From NCBI GenBank assembly GCA_028700875.1, contig JAQVRW010000075.1:1-10689 (forward strand): a stretch of DNA of 10,689 nt. Reading direction: 5' to 3'. Each line of letters begins with the position of its first letter. Positions within the stretch are counted from its first letter, which is position 1. This document shows positions 1 to 6,914 of this stretch, piece after piece. A model generated the notes under the pieces. The model was not told the DNA's origin. It worked only from the letters and a program-made list of their open reading frames with translations, and did not search any database. The DNA is from Candidatus Zixiibacteriota bacterium. GTDB taxonomy: Bacteria > Zixibacteria > MSB-5A5 > GN15 > JAAZOE01. The position numbers and the translations under genes were made by a program.

Positions 1-924
1 CAACGGGAATCCCTTGACCGACACCAATTCCCCGGCGGCGAAATCCGTCAGAGTCAGAAGCTCGCCGTCAAGGCCGATCAACCGGGCATTCTTGCACACG
101 ACCCCGGTCCAGTCATATCCGTCAAACGTCACTGTCGCGGCCTCCACGTCGACCGAGGCCAAAGCGGCGGTGAAAACGACGCATTCCTTTTGATCGCAAT
201 TGGCCAGCTTGATCTTGACCGCCAAAAGAGTGGTCTCATCGACGATATTGGCTTTGACTTCCACGACATCACCAACAGCCAGATCGGTTAATGCCAGAAT
301 CGTATCATAAGAAGTGGTGTAGAAATCGGGATTCAGTTTGGCGCAACCACCGCCGGCCATTTCCTGATTTTGATATTCGTTGCCGCTGCCCTGATGACGG
401 GTGACGATATTCCCCCAGATCAGCGTGGCACCGTCGACAAGGATGGTCTCCGACCGTCCGGCGACGGTGAAGGATCCGGCGGCGTAGTCGATGGCGACGA
501 TGGTATCCCGAAACGCCAGGTCATACTGGCCGTCCCCCGGCGAACAAATGCGCAACCGGGTGGCGGTGACATAGCCGTTCTGTTCGCTGACGCCATTGAC
601 CTGCAGGGAATCGCCGGATTGAATGTCCACGAACGGGACCGGGGTTTCCTGGTCATTGAGTAGTCGCACTATTTGACAGGTATGCGCGGCGATTACCGTG
701 TCACTGCGACCGGCAAAGGTGAGCATCCGTTGGGCTTGGTTAACGGTAGCCACGCAGGCGCCAAATTGCACCGGTTCCCCATCCGCCGGAGTGAGGAACA
801 TGGTTCCCCCCGAGGACTCGGAAAGGGTGGTTGGCGCCAGCGGGCTGTCGCTGGAACAACCGGCCATTATCGCCACCAATACCATCAGTCCCAATCCGAG
901 CGCCAGTTTCGTCATTTGCTTCAT
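1..924 (-). CDS. Lipoprotein with three DUF5666-like beta-rich repeats (partial, C-terminus outside window)
   Basis: Reading the minus strand from the ATG at 924 gives 308 codons without a stop up to the left edge, so the 3' end is missing. The start is supported by AAGGAG eight bases upstream. The N-terminus is a lipoprotein signal peptide: MKQMTK, a hydrophobic run, then the lipobox IMAGC with Cys23 as the lipidated residue, followed by a Ser/Asp/Pro linker. After it come three similar units at about residues 54-127, 137-243 and 249-308+. Each has the pattern V..V....FTV.GR..T.....T.L and then LTDLAVGDVVEVKA or a variant. This resembles the small beta-barrel repeats of DUF5666-type envelope proteins. 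Cysteines are frequent near repeat ends. It probably sits at the inner or outer membrane facing the periplasm or outside. No enzymatic motif is visible and the function is unknown. It is separated from the operon upstream by a terminator and is likely its own transcription unit. The reading frame and lipobox are certain; the family is inferred. Confidence 0.85.
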   Translation of the reverse strand, partial: MKQMTKLALGLGLMVLVAIMAGCSSDSPLAPTTLSESSGGTMFLTPADGEPVQFGACVATVNQAQRMLTFAGRSDTVIAAHTCQIVRLLNDQETPVPFVDIQSGDSLQVNGVSEQNGYVTATRLRICSPGDGQYDLAFRDTIVAIDYAAGSFTVAGRSETILVDGATLIWGNIVTRHQGSGNEYQNQEMAGGGCAKLNPDFYTTSYDTILALTDLAVGDVVEVKANIVDETTLLAVKIKLANCDQKECVVFTAALASVDVEAATVTFDGYDWTGVVCKNARLIGLDGELLTLTDFAAGELVSVKGFPL

Positions 925-1097
925 TCTAAGGTCTCCTTTTCATAACACCGGGGGGAGTTATGTTTCGTCATATTCCCTTTTCATCCTACAGAGCCTGAAC
1001 CCGGCCGATCCGTACAGCCATTTCGGCGGTTGGGACGAGATTTTCGGAGACTTCGGCGTCACAGATTTCGGGACTCAGAGCCGGGAGCGGAGGGGAT
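925..1097 (-). promoter_or_regulatory. Leader and presumed promoter region of the left lipoprotein gene
   Basis: This stretch lies between the terminator of the subtilase operon and the lipoprotein start at 924. It must carry the lipoprotein promoter if that gene is transcribed separately. The clear element is the ribosome binding site AAGGAG at about 933-938, read on the minus strand. A five-codon ORF (ATG AAA AGG AGA CCT TAG) spans that ribosome binding site just before the gene; it is probably chance. I see no convincing -35/-10 pair and no other gene. Confidence 0.35.
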
Positions 1098-1131
1098 AAA
1101 AAAATCGGGGCCCTGCCCCCTGGGGCCCCGA
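1098..1131 (-). terminator. Intrinsic terminator of the sigma/CHAT/subtilase operon
   Basis: Bases 1105-1113 (TCGGGGCCC) and 1123-1131 (GGGCCCCGA) form a perfect 9-bp GC-rich stem with a 9-base loop. On the minus strand the stem is followed directly by seven T residues (A7 at 1098-1104 on the plus strand). It lies about 45 bases past the subtilase stop at 1177, and no comparable hairpin interrupts the upstream genes, so it marks the end of the four-gene operon. Confidence 0.88.
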
Positions 1132-1176
1132 ATGACTTCGAAACGGAAGTGTTTTATTCACTAATCCGGACGGGCA

Positions 1177-2592
1177 TTACCCGGCGCTGCACGGCGCCGG
1201 TCCGGAGGAGAACAGGTAGCGGATGATAAACACGGCGTCCCCGACATTGATCCTGCCGTCGCAATTGGCGTCGGCCGCCACCAACCGGATCGGCGGCGGA
1301 CCGGACCGGAAGATGTAATTGATAATAAACACGGCATCGCCAATATTAATAATGCTGTCGGTGTTGGCGTCACCGATCAGAAGCGGGTCCAGGGCCTCCA
1401 ATGCCGCCACCATGTCGATCAAACCATGCCCCAGTAATCCTTCGAACCCCGGATTGAGGGAATCGACATTGACGGCGCTTGCGGCTATCAACGTATCGAT
1501 TTGTTCCCAGTTCAGAGTGGGATCGCGGGAAATCAGCAGGGCGGCCAGCCCGGTGACGAACGGGGTGGCGAAACTGGTTCCATCCCACCAGGCATAGGAT
1601 GTATCCATATAGGGGGCGTAAATCCCGGTTCCGGGGGCGCAGTAATCGACCTTGAGACCATAGTTGGAGAAGATCGCCTTGATATTGAGGGTGTCGAGTG
1701 CGGCCACGGCCAGGCAATAGGCGTGCGACGCGGGAAACGGAAAGATCGTATTTTCGGCCGTGGAGTCGTTTCCCGCGGAGGCGACCACCATGACATCGTT
1801 CATCTTGGCGTATTTCAGCGCTTCATCGAGGGCATCATCGACCCCGACCATGCCCAAGCTGAGATTGATCACCCGGCACCCGTCATCGACGGCCCGCAAC
1901 ACGGCGGCGGCGATCGCGAAGCCGGTGCCGCGGCCGGTGGTATCCAGTACGCGGTAGGCGTGCATCCGCGACTCGGGAGCAACCAGTTTGAGAATCCCGG
2001 CGACAAATGTGCCATGGCCGGAGCAGGCTCCGCCCGGTTCGTCGTTGGCCACGGGATCATCATCGATGTAATCCCAGCCGGAGATTAAAGCGACGCTGTC
2101 GGTCGTGAACTCAGGATGGGTAAAATTGACCCCGCCGTCGATGACGGCGATATCGACGTTTACGCCGGTAGCCAGGGTATGAACGGAAGTCATGTCGAGG
2201 CTGACAGCCGCTGTTTGGGTTTCGACGTCGCCGGTGAGCTGATCATCCAAGAACGGCGAGCTGCGTTGAAACGGTTCGGGGGCGTCGATATAAAAATTCG
2301 GGCTGCAATAGAGCACATCTGGCCGGGCCGCGATGACCGCCGCCAGACTATCGGCATTCTGTCCCGAGGGGATCATGAGCAAATAACAATCGGTTTGGAT
2401 CAGATGGCTTTTGACCGTAGTCCCGAAGGCGGCGTTAATGCTGTCGATCGTGTAACCCGGCGCCATCGCACAGACCACTTCCTCGGGTCTATATTCGTTA
2501 TGACCATGCTGGGCGTACGTTGAACCGGTTAATATTACCGCGATAACCAACGCCCACACGGTCAACAGCCTTGATTGTGTTTTAGTTTTCAT
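1177..2592 (-). CDS. Secreted subtilisin-like serine protease (S8) with C-terminal dockerin-like repeats
   Basis: This is a 471-residue secreted peptidase. I start it at the ATG at 2592 rather than at a longer in-frame start at 2790. The shorter start has GGAG eight bases upstream and begins a typical Sec signal peptide (MKTKTQSRLL, hydrophobic core, cleavage near TYA27|Q28). Residues about 28-103 look like an I9-type propeptide ending VLYCSPNFYID. The catalytic domain (about 130-400) has Asp152 in VIDGGV, His193 in SGHGTFVAGI, oxyanion Asn275 in ASAGND and Ser340 in GTSFATPFVTG, so it should be active. Residues 406-471 hold two dockerin-type calcium-loop repeats (GDANTDSIINIGDAVFIINY and DANCDGRINVGDAVFIIRY). 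These normally bind cohesin domains or act as calcium-stabilised tails; no cohesin is encoded nearby. The start overlaps the 3' end of the CHAT gene by 11 bases, indicating translational coupling and one operon. The physiological substrate is unknown. Confidence 0.93.
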   Translation of the reverse strand: MKTKTQSRLLTVWALVIAVILTGSTYAQHGHNEYRPEEVVCAMAPGYTIDSINAAFGTTVKSHLIQTDCYLLMIPSGQNADSLAAVIAARPDVLYCSPNFYIDAPEPFQRSSPFLDDQLTGDVETQTAAVSLDMTSVHTLATGVNVDIAVIDGGVNFTHPEFTTDSVALISGWDYIDDDPVANDEPGGACSGHGTFVAGILKLVAPESRMHAYRVLDTTGRGTGFAIAAAVLRAVDDGCRVINLSLGMVGVDDALDEALKYAKMNDVMVVASAGNDSTAENTIFPFPASHAYCLAVAALDTLNIKAIFSNYGLKVDYCAPGTGIYAPYMDTSYAWWDGTSFATPFVTGLAALLISRDPTLNWEQIDTLIAASAVNVDSLNPGFEGLLGHGLIDMVAALEALDPLLIGDANTDSIINIGDAVFIINYIFRSGPPPIRLVAADANCDGRINVGDAVFIIRYLFSSGPAPCSAG

Positions 2593-5320
2593 GAGTATCT
2601 CCAAGATTACCGGCCCCGAAAGCGGCAAAAGCCGACCAGTGGTAGGCCGAAGGGAAGCACTCGCGCACCTCCAACGAAGCCTGGTTAACGGCTTCCGGGA
2701 GTCCGGCGCCGGCGACAAGCCTGCTGTAGAACTGTTCCATCCAAAGCGCCGCCGAACGGTCCGAGACCGGCCAATGACTGGCAATGACATTACGCGCTCC
2801 CATTTCCAGAATCGACCGCACCAATCCGGTCGATTCTTCGCCGGGCATGGACACCTGCTCGCCGGAGCGACAGGCCGATAACGTTACGATTTCGACGCGG
2901 CAACGTTTGAGGCGAAAATCGGCGGCAAACAACGGTCCGTCATCAAGATGGAGGCAGGAATAAAACGGGTTATCGGCGCGAACGGAAGCATGGCCGACGA
3001 AATGCCAGGCGAAAGCCTCTCCGCTTGACGGCCAGTCATCCCGACGACAGGGATCATGGACCACCGTTTGCGAACCGAATAGAGACGACAACGCCGCAAT
3101 TTCCCCTTTCGTTTCGGGAAGATCGGCCGTCGCCCCGCGGAAAATCTGAATATCTCGACCCTCGGTTTGAACCTCGGCGGCCGCGCGGAAATGCCGAAGG
3201 CTCGGTGAAAGGATGAAGCGGTGTCTCTCCGCCAAAACCCGGCCATCGACGATCAGCGCCGGCCACGGCAGATTGAACAGGTCTCCTTCAGGCAGTATAA
3301 GGACGTCGCGCTGGTCAGGGTCGATCTCCAATGGAGACCAGAGCCAGCCGCCGACTTCCTGCCAAAGTGCCATCTCGGCCTTGGAGATGGCATGGTCGGC
3401 GGCGGGTTCCAGCAATTGCCCTTCCAGAATGAAGCGCCATTTGCACATATCTTCGACCAGACGTGAAACGCCGCCGGGGAAACGACGCACCCGCGTTTCC
3501 CCATTTCGGTGCACGAAGGCGATGATATCGTCATCGAGGCCATGGAATTGAACGACCGGCAGGCGGTGGGAGACGGCCTTAATCATTCGGCGAAGGGAGG
3601 CAAATGAAGGAACGGCGCCGCCCGATGATTCCAGGGCCATCAATTCCTCACGGACCTGACGATATAGGTTCGTCGGCGGCCGGCCGGAAACGGAAGCGGT
3701 CGAGGCGCCACTCCGCGCCCCCCATGTTTGACTGCTCAGCGCCCCGACATGAAAAGCCAGTTTCTCCAGACTCAACTCGGCGGAACGTTTCATCTTTTCA
3801 GATTGACCCGTTCCCGTCAATGGAGCCCATAGCCCAGCCGTTTTAGATCGTTCCGACCAAAGAGCCGCATCCAGCGGACGACGGTCTATATCGATGGCGA
3901 TCAATCGCGGATGCGGCAGCGGATGGCGGCGTCCGAAGGCGCCGCGCAATTCCAGGGGCGGCAGTTGCGCCCGAACGGCATCAAGCCGATCCGCTGCCAG
4001 CGACCAGTGATCCCGGGCCTCATCGATATGTCCTTGACGATAGACGTGGTCACCCAGCGCCATCTGCCACAGGGCATAGAGATGCGGAACCGCGCGAAGC
4101 GCTTTATTATGGCGCATCCGTTTCAGCACCGGCGCCGATGGCCCTTCCCTGGATACTTCATAAAGGTCGCATATCGCCGCCCAGTACGGCAACTGCGCGC
4201 GGTCAAAATGCCGCCGGGCGGCGGCCAGTTCCTTGCGACGCATGCGCCCATCGCGGCCGGCCAGGTCGGCCGCCAACAGACAGGTCGCTCCCAAGAACCC
4301 CTGATTTCCCTCTCCCGTAAAACCCCGTTCCGCTCCTCGCCGTGAACCGGCCGCCTCGGTTCTTCTGCCCAATGCTGCGGCTGCCTGGCCGTGAAAAAGG
4401 GCGGCCTTCGATTTTTCATAACGGAGCCGTAATCGTCCAAACCGTTTCTCTGCCTCCGCGGCCGCCGTCAGCGCATCGGAGTACAGCCCCAAGCCGGTAT
4501 ACACTTCCGCCCGATCCAGCAGGCACAGCGCCTCTCCCCTCGCATCTCCGGCCTCGCGATACACCCGTTCGCAGGCGGCCAATTCCGTCAACGCCACGTG
4601 AAACTTCCCCGACAGCATGAGCAACCACGCCAGGCCGTAACGAGCGTCACAGGCGTCCAATTCGTACCCGGCTTTATCATATTCGGCTATCGCCGCCCGA
4701 TACAATCGCGCAGCCTCCGACATATTAAACAACTGTACCAGCGTGTTGGCCTGATTATAATAGCACCGGGCAGCGGCCAGACGGTTACCGGTGGCGGCAA
4801 AATGGGCCGCGGCCTGGCGATACAGCTTTCCCGCTTCCAGATGGCGATCCTGACGATGAAGCAGGTTTCCATAATTGACCCGCGTCTGGGCGAGATCATC
4901 GGAGGCGGCGTGCCGCTGAAACACGGTCATCGCCGACCGGGCGGCCCGCCGGGCGCGCGTGAAGTCACTGACATACATATATACATCAATTAGGGCGCGA
5001 TCGATGCGCGCGAGGGTCAGCGGGTCGCGCCGGCATAGCGTACGCGCCCGGACATAATAACTCAGGGCCTCGGCGTGCTTTCCGCTCATATGCAGCGTCC
5101 GAGCCATAGCCCGCAGGGCCATCAGCCGCATCGCCGGCGAGGATCCCGTCGATCGCTTGACGAACTTCCGCGCCAGAGCAACCGCTTCCTTAAACGACCG
5201 ACGGGCGATCTGTTGGATAACCCGGTTGCAGGCCGCGGCCAGTTCGCCGTCGCTGATGGTGTCGGCGCGATGACCCTGAAGAAAACGGTGGGCGATTAGG
5301 TCGAGCGTTTCTTTTTCCAC
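2582..5320 (-). CDS. TPR-CHAT protease (caspase-like clan CD peptidase)
   Basis: This is a 912-residue protein from the GTG at 5320, chosen because GGAG lies five bases upstream. The in-frame ATG at 5395 lacks a ribosome binding site and would overlap the previous gene by 100 bases. The N-terminal half (about residues 70-450) is a chain of tetratricopeptide-type helical hairpins, for example LHMSGKHAEALSYYVRA, NLLHRQDRHLEAGKLYRQAA and ANTLVQLFNMSEAARLYRAA. The C-terminal part (about 587-910) is a CHAT domain. Its catalytic dyad is His777 in WHFVGHAS and Cys817 in TLSACRSG, followed by the conserved GLVRSILEMGARNVIASHWPV segment. CHAT proteins are caspase and separase relatives; TPR-CHAT forms usually use the TPR arm to sense a ligand and gate the protease. 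No signal peptide or membrane segment is seen, so it should be cytosolic. It lies between the anti-sigma and subtilase genes, overlapping both. Its activator and substrate are not shown by the sequence; the anti-sigma next door is the obvious candidate substrate. Confidence 0.93.
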   Translation of the reverse strand: MEKETLDLIAHRFLQGHRADTISDGELAAACNRVIQQIARRSFKEAVALARKFVKRSTGSSPAMRLMALRAMARTLHMSGKHAEALSYYVRARTLCRRDPLTLARIDRALIDVYMYVSDFTRARRAARSAMTVFQRHAASDDLAQTRVNYGNLLHRQDRHLEAGKLYRQAAAHFAATGNRLAAARCYYNQANTLVQLFNMSEAARLYRAAIAEYDKAGYELDACDARYGLAWLLMLSGKFHVALTELAACERVYREAGDARGEALCLLDRAEVYTGLGLYSDALTAAAEAEKRFGRLRLRYEKSKAALFHGQAAAALGRRTEAAGSRRGAERGFTGEGNQGFLGATCLLAADLAGRDGRMRRKELAAARRHFDRAQLPYWAAICDLYEVSREGPSAPVLKRMRHNKALRAVPHLYALWQMALGDHVYRQGHIDEARDHWSLAADRLDAVRAQLPPLELRGAFGRRHPLPHPRLIAIDIDRRPLDAALWSERSKTAGLWAPLTGTGQSEKMKRSAELSLEKLAFHVGALSSQTWGARSGASTASVSGRPPTNLYRQVREELMALESSGGAVPSFASLRRMIKAVSHRLPVVQFHGLDDDIIAFVHRNGETRVRRFPGGVSRLVEDMCKWRFILEGQLLEPAADHAISKAEMALWQEVGGWLWSPLEIDPDQRDVLILPEGDLFNLPWPALIVDGRVLAERHRFILSPSLRHFRAAAEVQTEGRDIQIFRGATADLPETKGEIAALSSLFGSQTVVHDPCRRDDWPSSGEAFAWHFVGHASVRADNPFYSCLHLDDGPLFAADFRLKRCRVEIVTLSACRSGEQVSMPGEESTGLVRSILEMGARNVIASHWPVSDRSAALWMEQFYSRLVAGAGLPEAVNQASLEVRECFPSAYHWSAFAAFGAGNLGDTHEN

Positions 5321-5856
5321 GCCAACTCCGGAAACACCACCATGCGGCCGCCTATACCGAACAGGATATGCTTGGGAGGTCGTGCACTCCACCATTGATA
5401 CAACCCGTCCGCCCCGGCAAAATGAACCTTGCCGTCCACTTCCAGCCAGGTCTTTTCGTCATGCCCGGTAGGAGAAGAAGTCTGCGCGATCAACGCCCAG
5501 CCCTTTACCCGGCGTTCCGCGCGCAAATCGAACTCAATCTCCTCGGCGCGGAACCGCAGGCGGCGCTGGTCCAGCGCGCCCGGCCCGCGCACCCCGACCG
5601 GGGCCGGCATTCTCCATGTATCCAAAATCAAATCGGCCACCAACCGCTTCAATTGCTCCAGAGGCTTTCTCTGTTCGGCGACGGCCTCGGCGCCGGCGAT
5701 CCATCCCGCTGGCGCATCCGGAAGCGGCAGATTTCCGGCGACGGCAAACGTGCGAAACAGTTCCACCAGCTCCCGGCAGTCCGGGCAGGAAGCCAAATGC
5801 CGCGAAAAACGGGGCGTCCGTCCAGCGGCTTCAGCGAGCAATTCCGCTCGTGTCAA
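5296..5856 (-). CDS. Soluble zinc-finger anti-sigma-like regulator
   Basis: From the TTG at 5856 this gives 186 residues. Near the N-terminus is the zinc-binding anti-sigma signature H20-x3-C24-x2-C27 (RHLASCPDCRELVELF). A helical middle follows (about 55-82). Then comes a segment DLILDTWRMPAPVGVRGPG and a beta-rich C-terminal domain (about 97-180, RRLRFRAEEIEFDLR onward), a layout I associate with regulators encoded between ECF sigma and CHAT genes. No transmembrane helix is present, so unlike RseA-type anti-sigmas it should be cytosolic. The start is uncertain. The TTG has no ribosome binding site at proper distance, whereas AAGGAG precedes an in-frame ACG at 5868 by seven bases. Starting there gives MKRHLTRAELL and adds a histidine (H4) at the place where this zinc-finger family usually has its first ligand. 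Its likely role is to bind the sigma factor encoded just upstream. It overlaps the CHAT start by 25 bases. Confidence 0.85.
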   Translation of the reverse strand: MTRAELLAEAAGRTPRFSRHLASCPDCRELVELFRTFAVAGNLPLPDAPAGWIAGAEAVAEQRKPLEQLKRLVADLILDTWRMPAPVGVRGPGALDQRRLRFRAEEIEFDLRAERRVKGWALIAQTSSPTGHDEKTWLEVDGKVHFAGADGLYQWWSARPPKHILFGIGGRMVVFPELAWKKKRST

Positions 5857-5865
5857 ATGTCGTTT

Positions 5866-5880
5866 CGTGACCGATCTCCT
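5866..5880 (-). promoter_or_regulatory. Ribosome binding site aimed at a possible ACG start of the anti-sigma gene
   Basis: On the minus strand AGGAGA is followed by TCGGTC and then ACG AAA CGA CAT TTG. The spacing from GGAG to ACG is seven bases, which is ideal, while the TTG at 5856 is twelve bases further on. No ATG or GTG lies in frame between the upstream stop (TGA at 5905-5907) and the TTG. A single T-to-C change of an original ATG would explain the arrangement. Whether ACG is used is inferred. Confidence 0.5.
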
Positions 5881-5894
5881 TATCTGTTTACGTA

Positions 5895-6494
5895 TTACAG
5901 AGAGTCATCGCCTTTTTTCCGTACATCGGCGAAATCGTGGGCCGCCAGAATCTGCTTCAGGCGCTCCAGACAACGACGGCGGACCGGCCCGAGACTATTG
6001 ACCGACAACCCGAAACTCAGCGCAATCTCCTCGTATGATTTATCCTCAGGGGCGAAGAAGAACGCTTCCACCACCTGCCGGCATCGAGGATCAAGCTCCT
6101 TGAGGGCGATTTCGAGCTGGGCCTGTCGCTCCAGTTGCTCCATCGCCTCATCCGGCAATGGGTCCTGACTGGCCAGATCCATGTCCGTCGGATCGCCGGA
6201 TTCTCTGTCCGCGCGGCGTCGGAGCCGCAAAGCCTCGCGCTTGGCGGTCGTCACCAACCAGGCCGATAACCGCGAGGGGTCATGAAGCCGATGGCGATGA
6301 CGGAACAGGAGAACCCAGGTTTGCTGGAAGCAATCCGCGGCATCGGCCATCGACAGCCCGGCCCGCGTTACCACGGCGTACACCAGCGCCTGATACCGCC
6401 GCACCAGTTCGCTCCAGGCGGCATTATCGCCGGCCAGGACATCCTGCCACAACTCGCTGTCGATCCGTGGTAACGCCATTACCTCGCCTGTCAC
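5895..6494 (-). CDS. ECF-type RNA polymerase sigma factor
   Basis: This 199-residue protein has the two-domain layout of group 4 (ECF) sigma factors. Region 2 spans about residues 24-93, with SELVRRYQALVYAV, the polymerase- and -10-binding segment DAADCFQQTWVLLFRHRHRL, and SAWLVTTAKREALRLRRRA. Region 4 spans about 126-184, with LKELDPRCRQVVEAFFF and the helix-turn-helix SYEEIALSFGLSVNSLGPVR that contacts the -35 element. The start is GTG at 6494; an alternative is the ATG at 6479 (Met6). Neither has an outstanding ribosome binding site. It is the first gene of the operon, with the anti-sigma-like gene 26-38 bases downstream depending on that gene's start. Its targets probably include its own operon, as is common for ECF sigmas, but no matching promoter motif could be proven. 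Family assignment is firm; the ECF subgroup is not determined. Confidence 0.93.
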   Translation of the reverse strand: MTGEVMALPRIDSELWQDVLAGDNAAWSELVRRYQALVYAVVTRAGLSMADAADCFQQTWVLLFRHRHRLHDPSRLSAWLVTTAKREALRLRRRADRESGDPTDMDLASQDPLPDEAMEQLERQAQLEIALKELDPRCRQVVEAFFFAPEDKSYEEIALSFGLSVNSLGPVRRRCLERLKQILAAHDFADVRKKGDDSL

Positions 6495-6683
6495 AAGATT
6501 CAGAGCCGCCGCTTTTGCTTGTAATATAACCTCCCGGCGGCGAAAACGGTGCGGAATTCTTGCCCGCCGGTCAGGATTCCATCGATGCTGCCTTCGCGCC
6601 GCCGGTTACGCCTTCCATAAATGTATCGACTCACTTCCGCCCACGGGCGACAAATAATCAAAAAAATCACTGGCCGACATGTA

Positions 6684-6698
6684 CGGACCGGCGGTCCG
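6684..6698. repeat. 15-bp interrupted palindrome, possible operator
   Basis: CGGACCG-G-CGGTCCG is a perfect inverted repeat with 7-bp arms around one central base. It lies roughly midway between the two divergent starts. There is no T-tract after it in either direction, so it is not a terminator. It could be an operator for a dimeric regulator. The function is inferred. Confidence 0.4.
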
Positions 6699-6750
6699 AC
6701 GACTCTGTACTCTCAGAGAAATAGGATTTTTACCATAGATGTGGAAAAGC

Positions 6751-6768
6751 GGGCGTGATGTATCACCC
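6751..6768. repeat. Inverted repeat GTGAT-GT-ATCAC with GC flanks
   Basis: Arms GTGAT (6755-6759) and ATCAC (6762-6766) flank a 2-base centre. The outer GGG (6751-6753) and CCC (6766-6768) nearly extend the symmetry, with one unmatched C. It lies about 150 bases before the subtilase start and could be a regulator site. Evidence is symmetry only. Confidence 0.3.
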
Positions 6769-6846
6769 CAGCCATACCGTATCCCGTCGCGCTTCCCATA
6801 CCGGTCATCATGGTTGACGGGAAGGAGGCGCTGGCGTAGTCAAGGC

Positions 6847-6872
6847 ACCGCCCGGGGACGATCCGGGGCGGT
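6847..6872 (+). other. GC-rich hairpin in the probable leader of the second subtilase
   Basis: ACCGCCC (6847-6853) pairs with GGGCGGT (6866-6872) around a 12-base loop. No T-tract follows, so termination is unlikely. It ends about 30 bases before the GGAGGG ribosome binding site and might stabilise the mRNA or tune translation. The role is inferred. Confidence 0.35.
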
Positions 6873-6914
6873 CGCTCTGTTCCCACCTACATTATAACGT
6901 CTCGGAGGGTTTGT

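Larger units (their letters stand above)
6495..6914. promoter_or_regulatory. Divergent intergenic region between the sigma operon and the second subtilase
   Basis: These 420 bases separate two divergent transcripts and hold no convincing gene. On the minus strand TATATT (6523-6528) lies about 29 bases before the sigma start and could be a -10 box, though its -35 is weak. An A-rich patch occurs at 6650-6667. Inverted repeats lie at 6684-6698, 6703-6718 and 6751-6768, and a GC hairpin at 6847-6872 falls in the probable leader of the subtilase. CCATACCG occurs twice (6772-6779 and 6796-6803). For the plus strand, GGAGGG (about 6903-6908) is a good ribosome binding site for the ATG at 6915. Confidence 0.5.

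Noticed and set aside
1501..2523. Open frames on the plus strand opposite the first subtilase (1501-2088 and 2116-2523)
   Set aside because: They are antisense shadows of a gene with intact catalytic motifs and have no ribosome binding site or domain.
2593..2790. Longer N-terminus for the first subtilase starting at 2790
   Set aside because: The extra 66 residues overlap the CHAT catalytic-domain coding sequence, read as Arg/Pro-rich shadow sequence, and would bury the clear signal peptide that begins at 2592 with its own GGAG.
5321..5395. Longer N-terminus for the CHAT protein starting at the ATG at 5395
   Set aside because: It lies inside the anti-sigma coding sequence and lacks a ribosome binding site; the GTG at 5320 has one.
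6809..6838. Nine-residue upstream ORF (MVDGKEALA) before the second subtilase
   Set aside because: It has no ribosome binding site and is short enough to be expected by chance.
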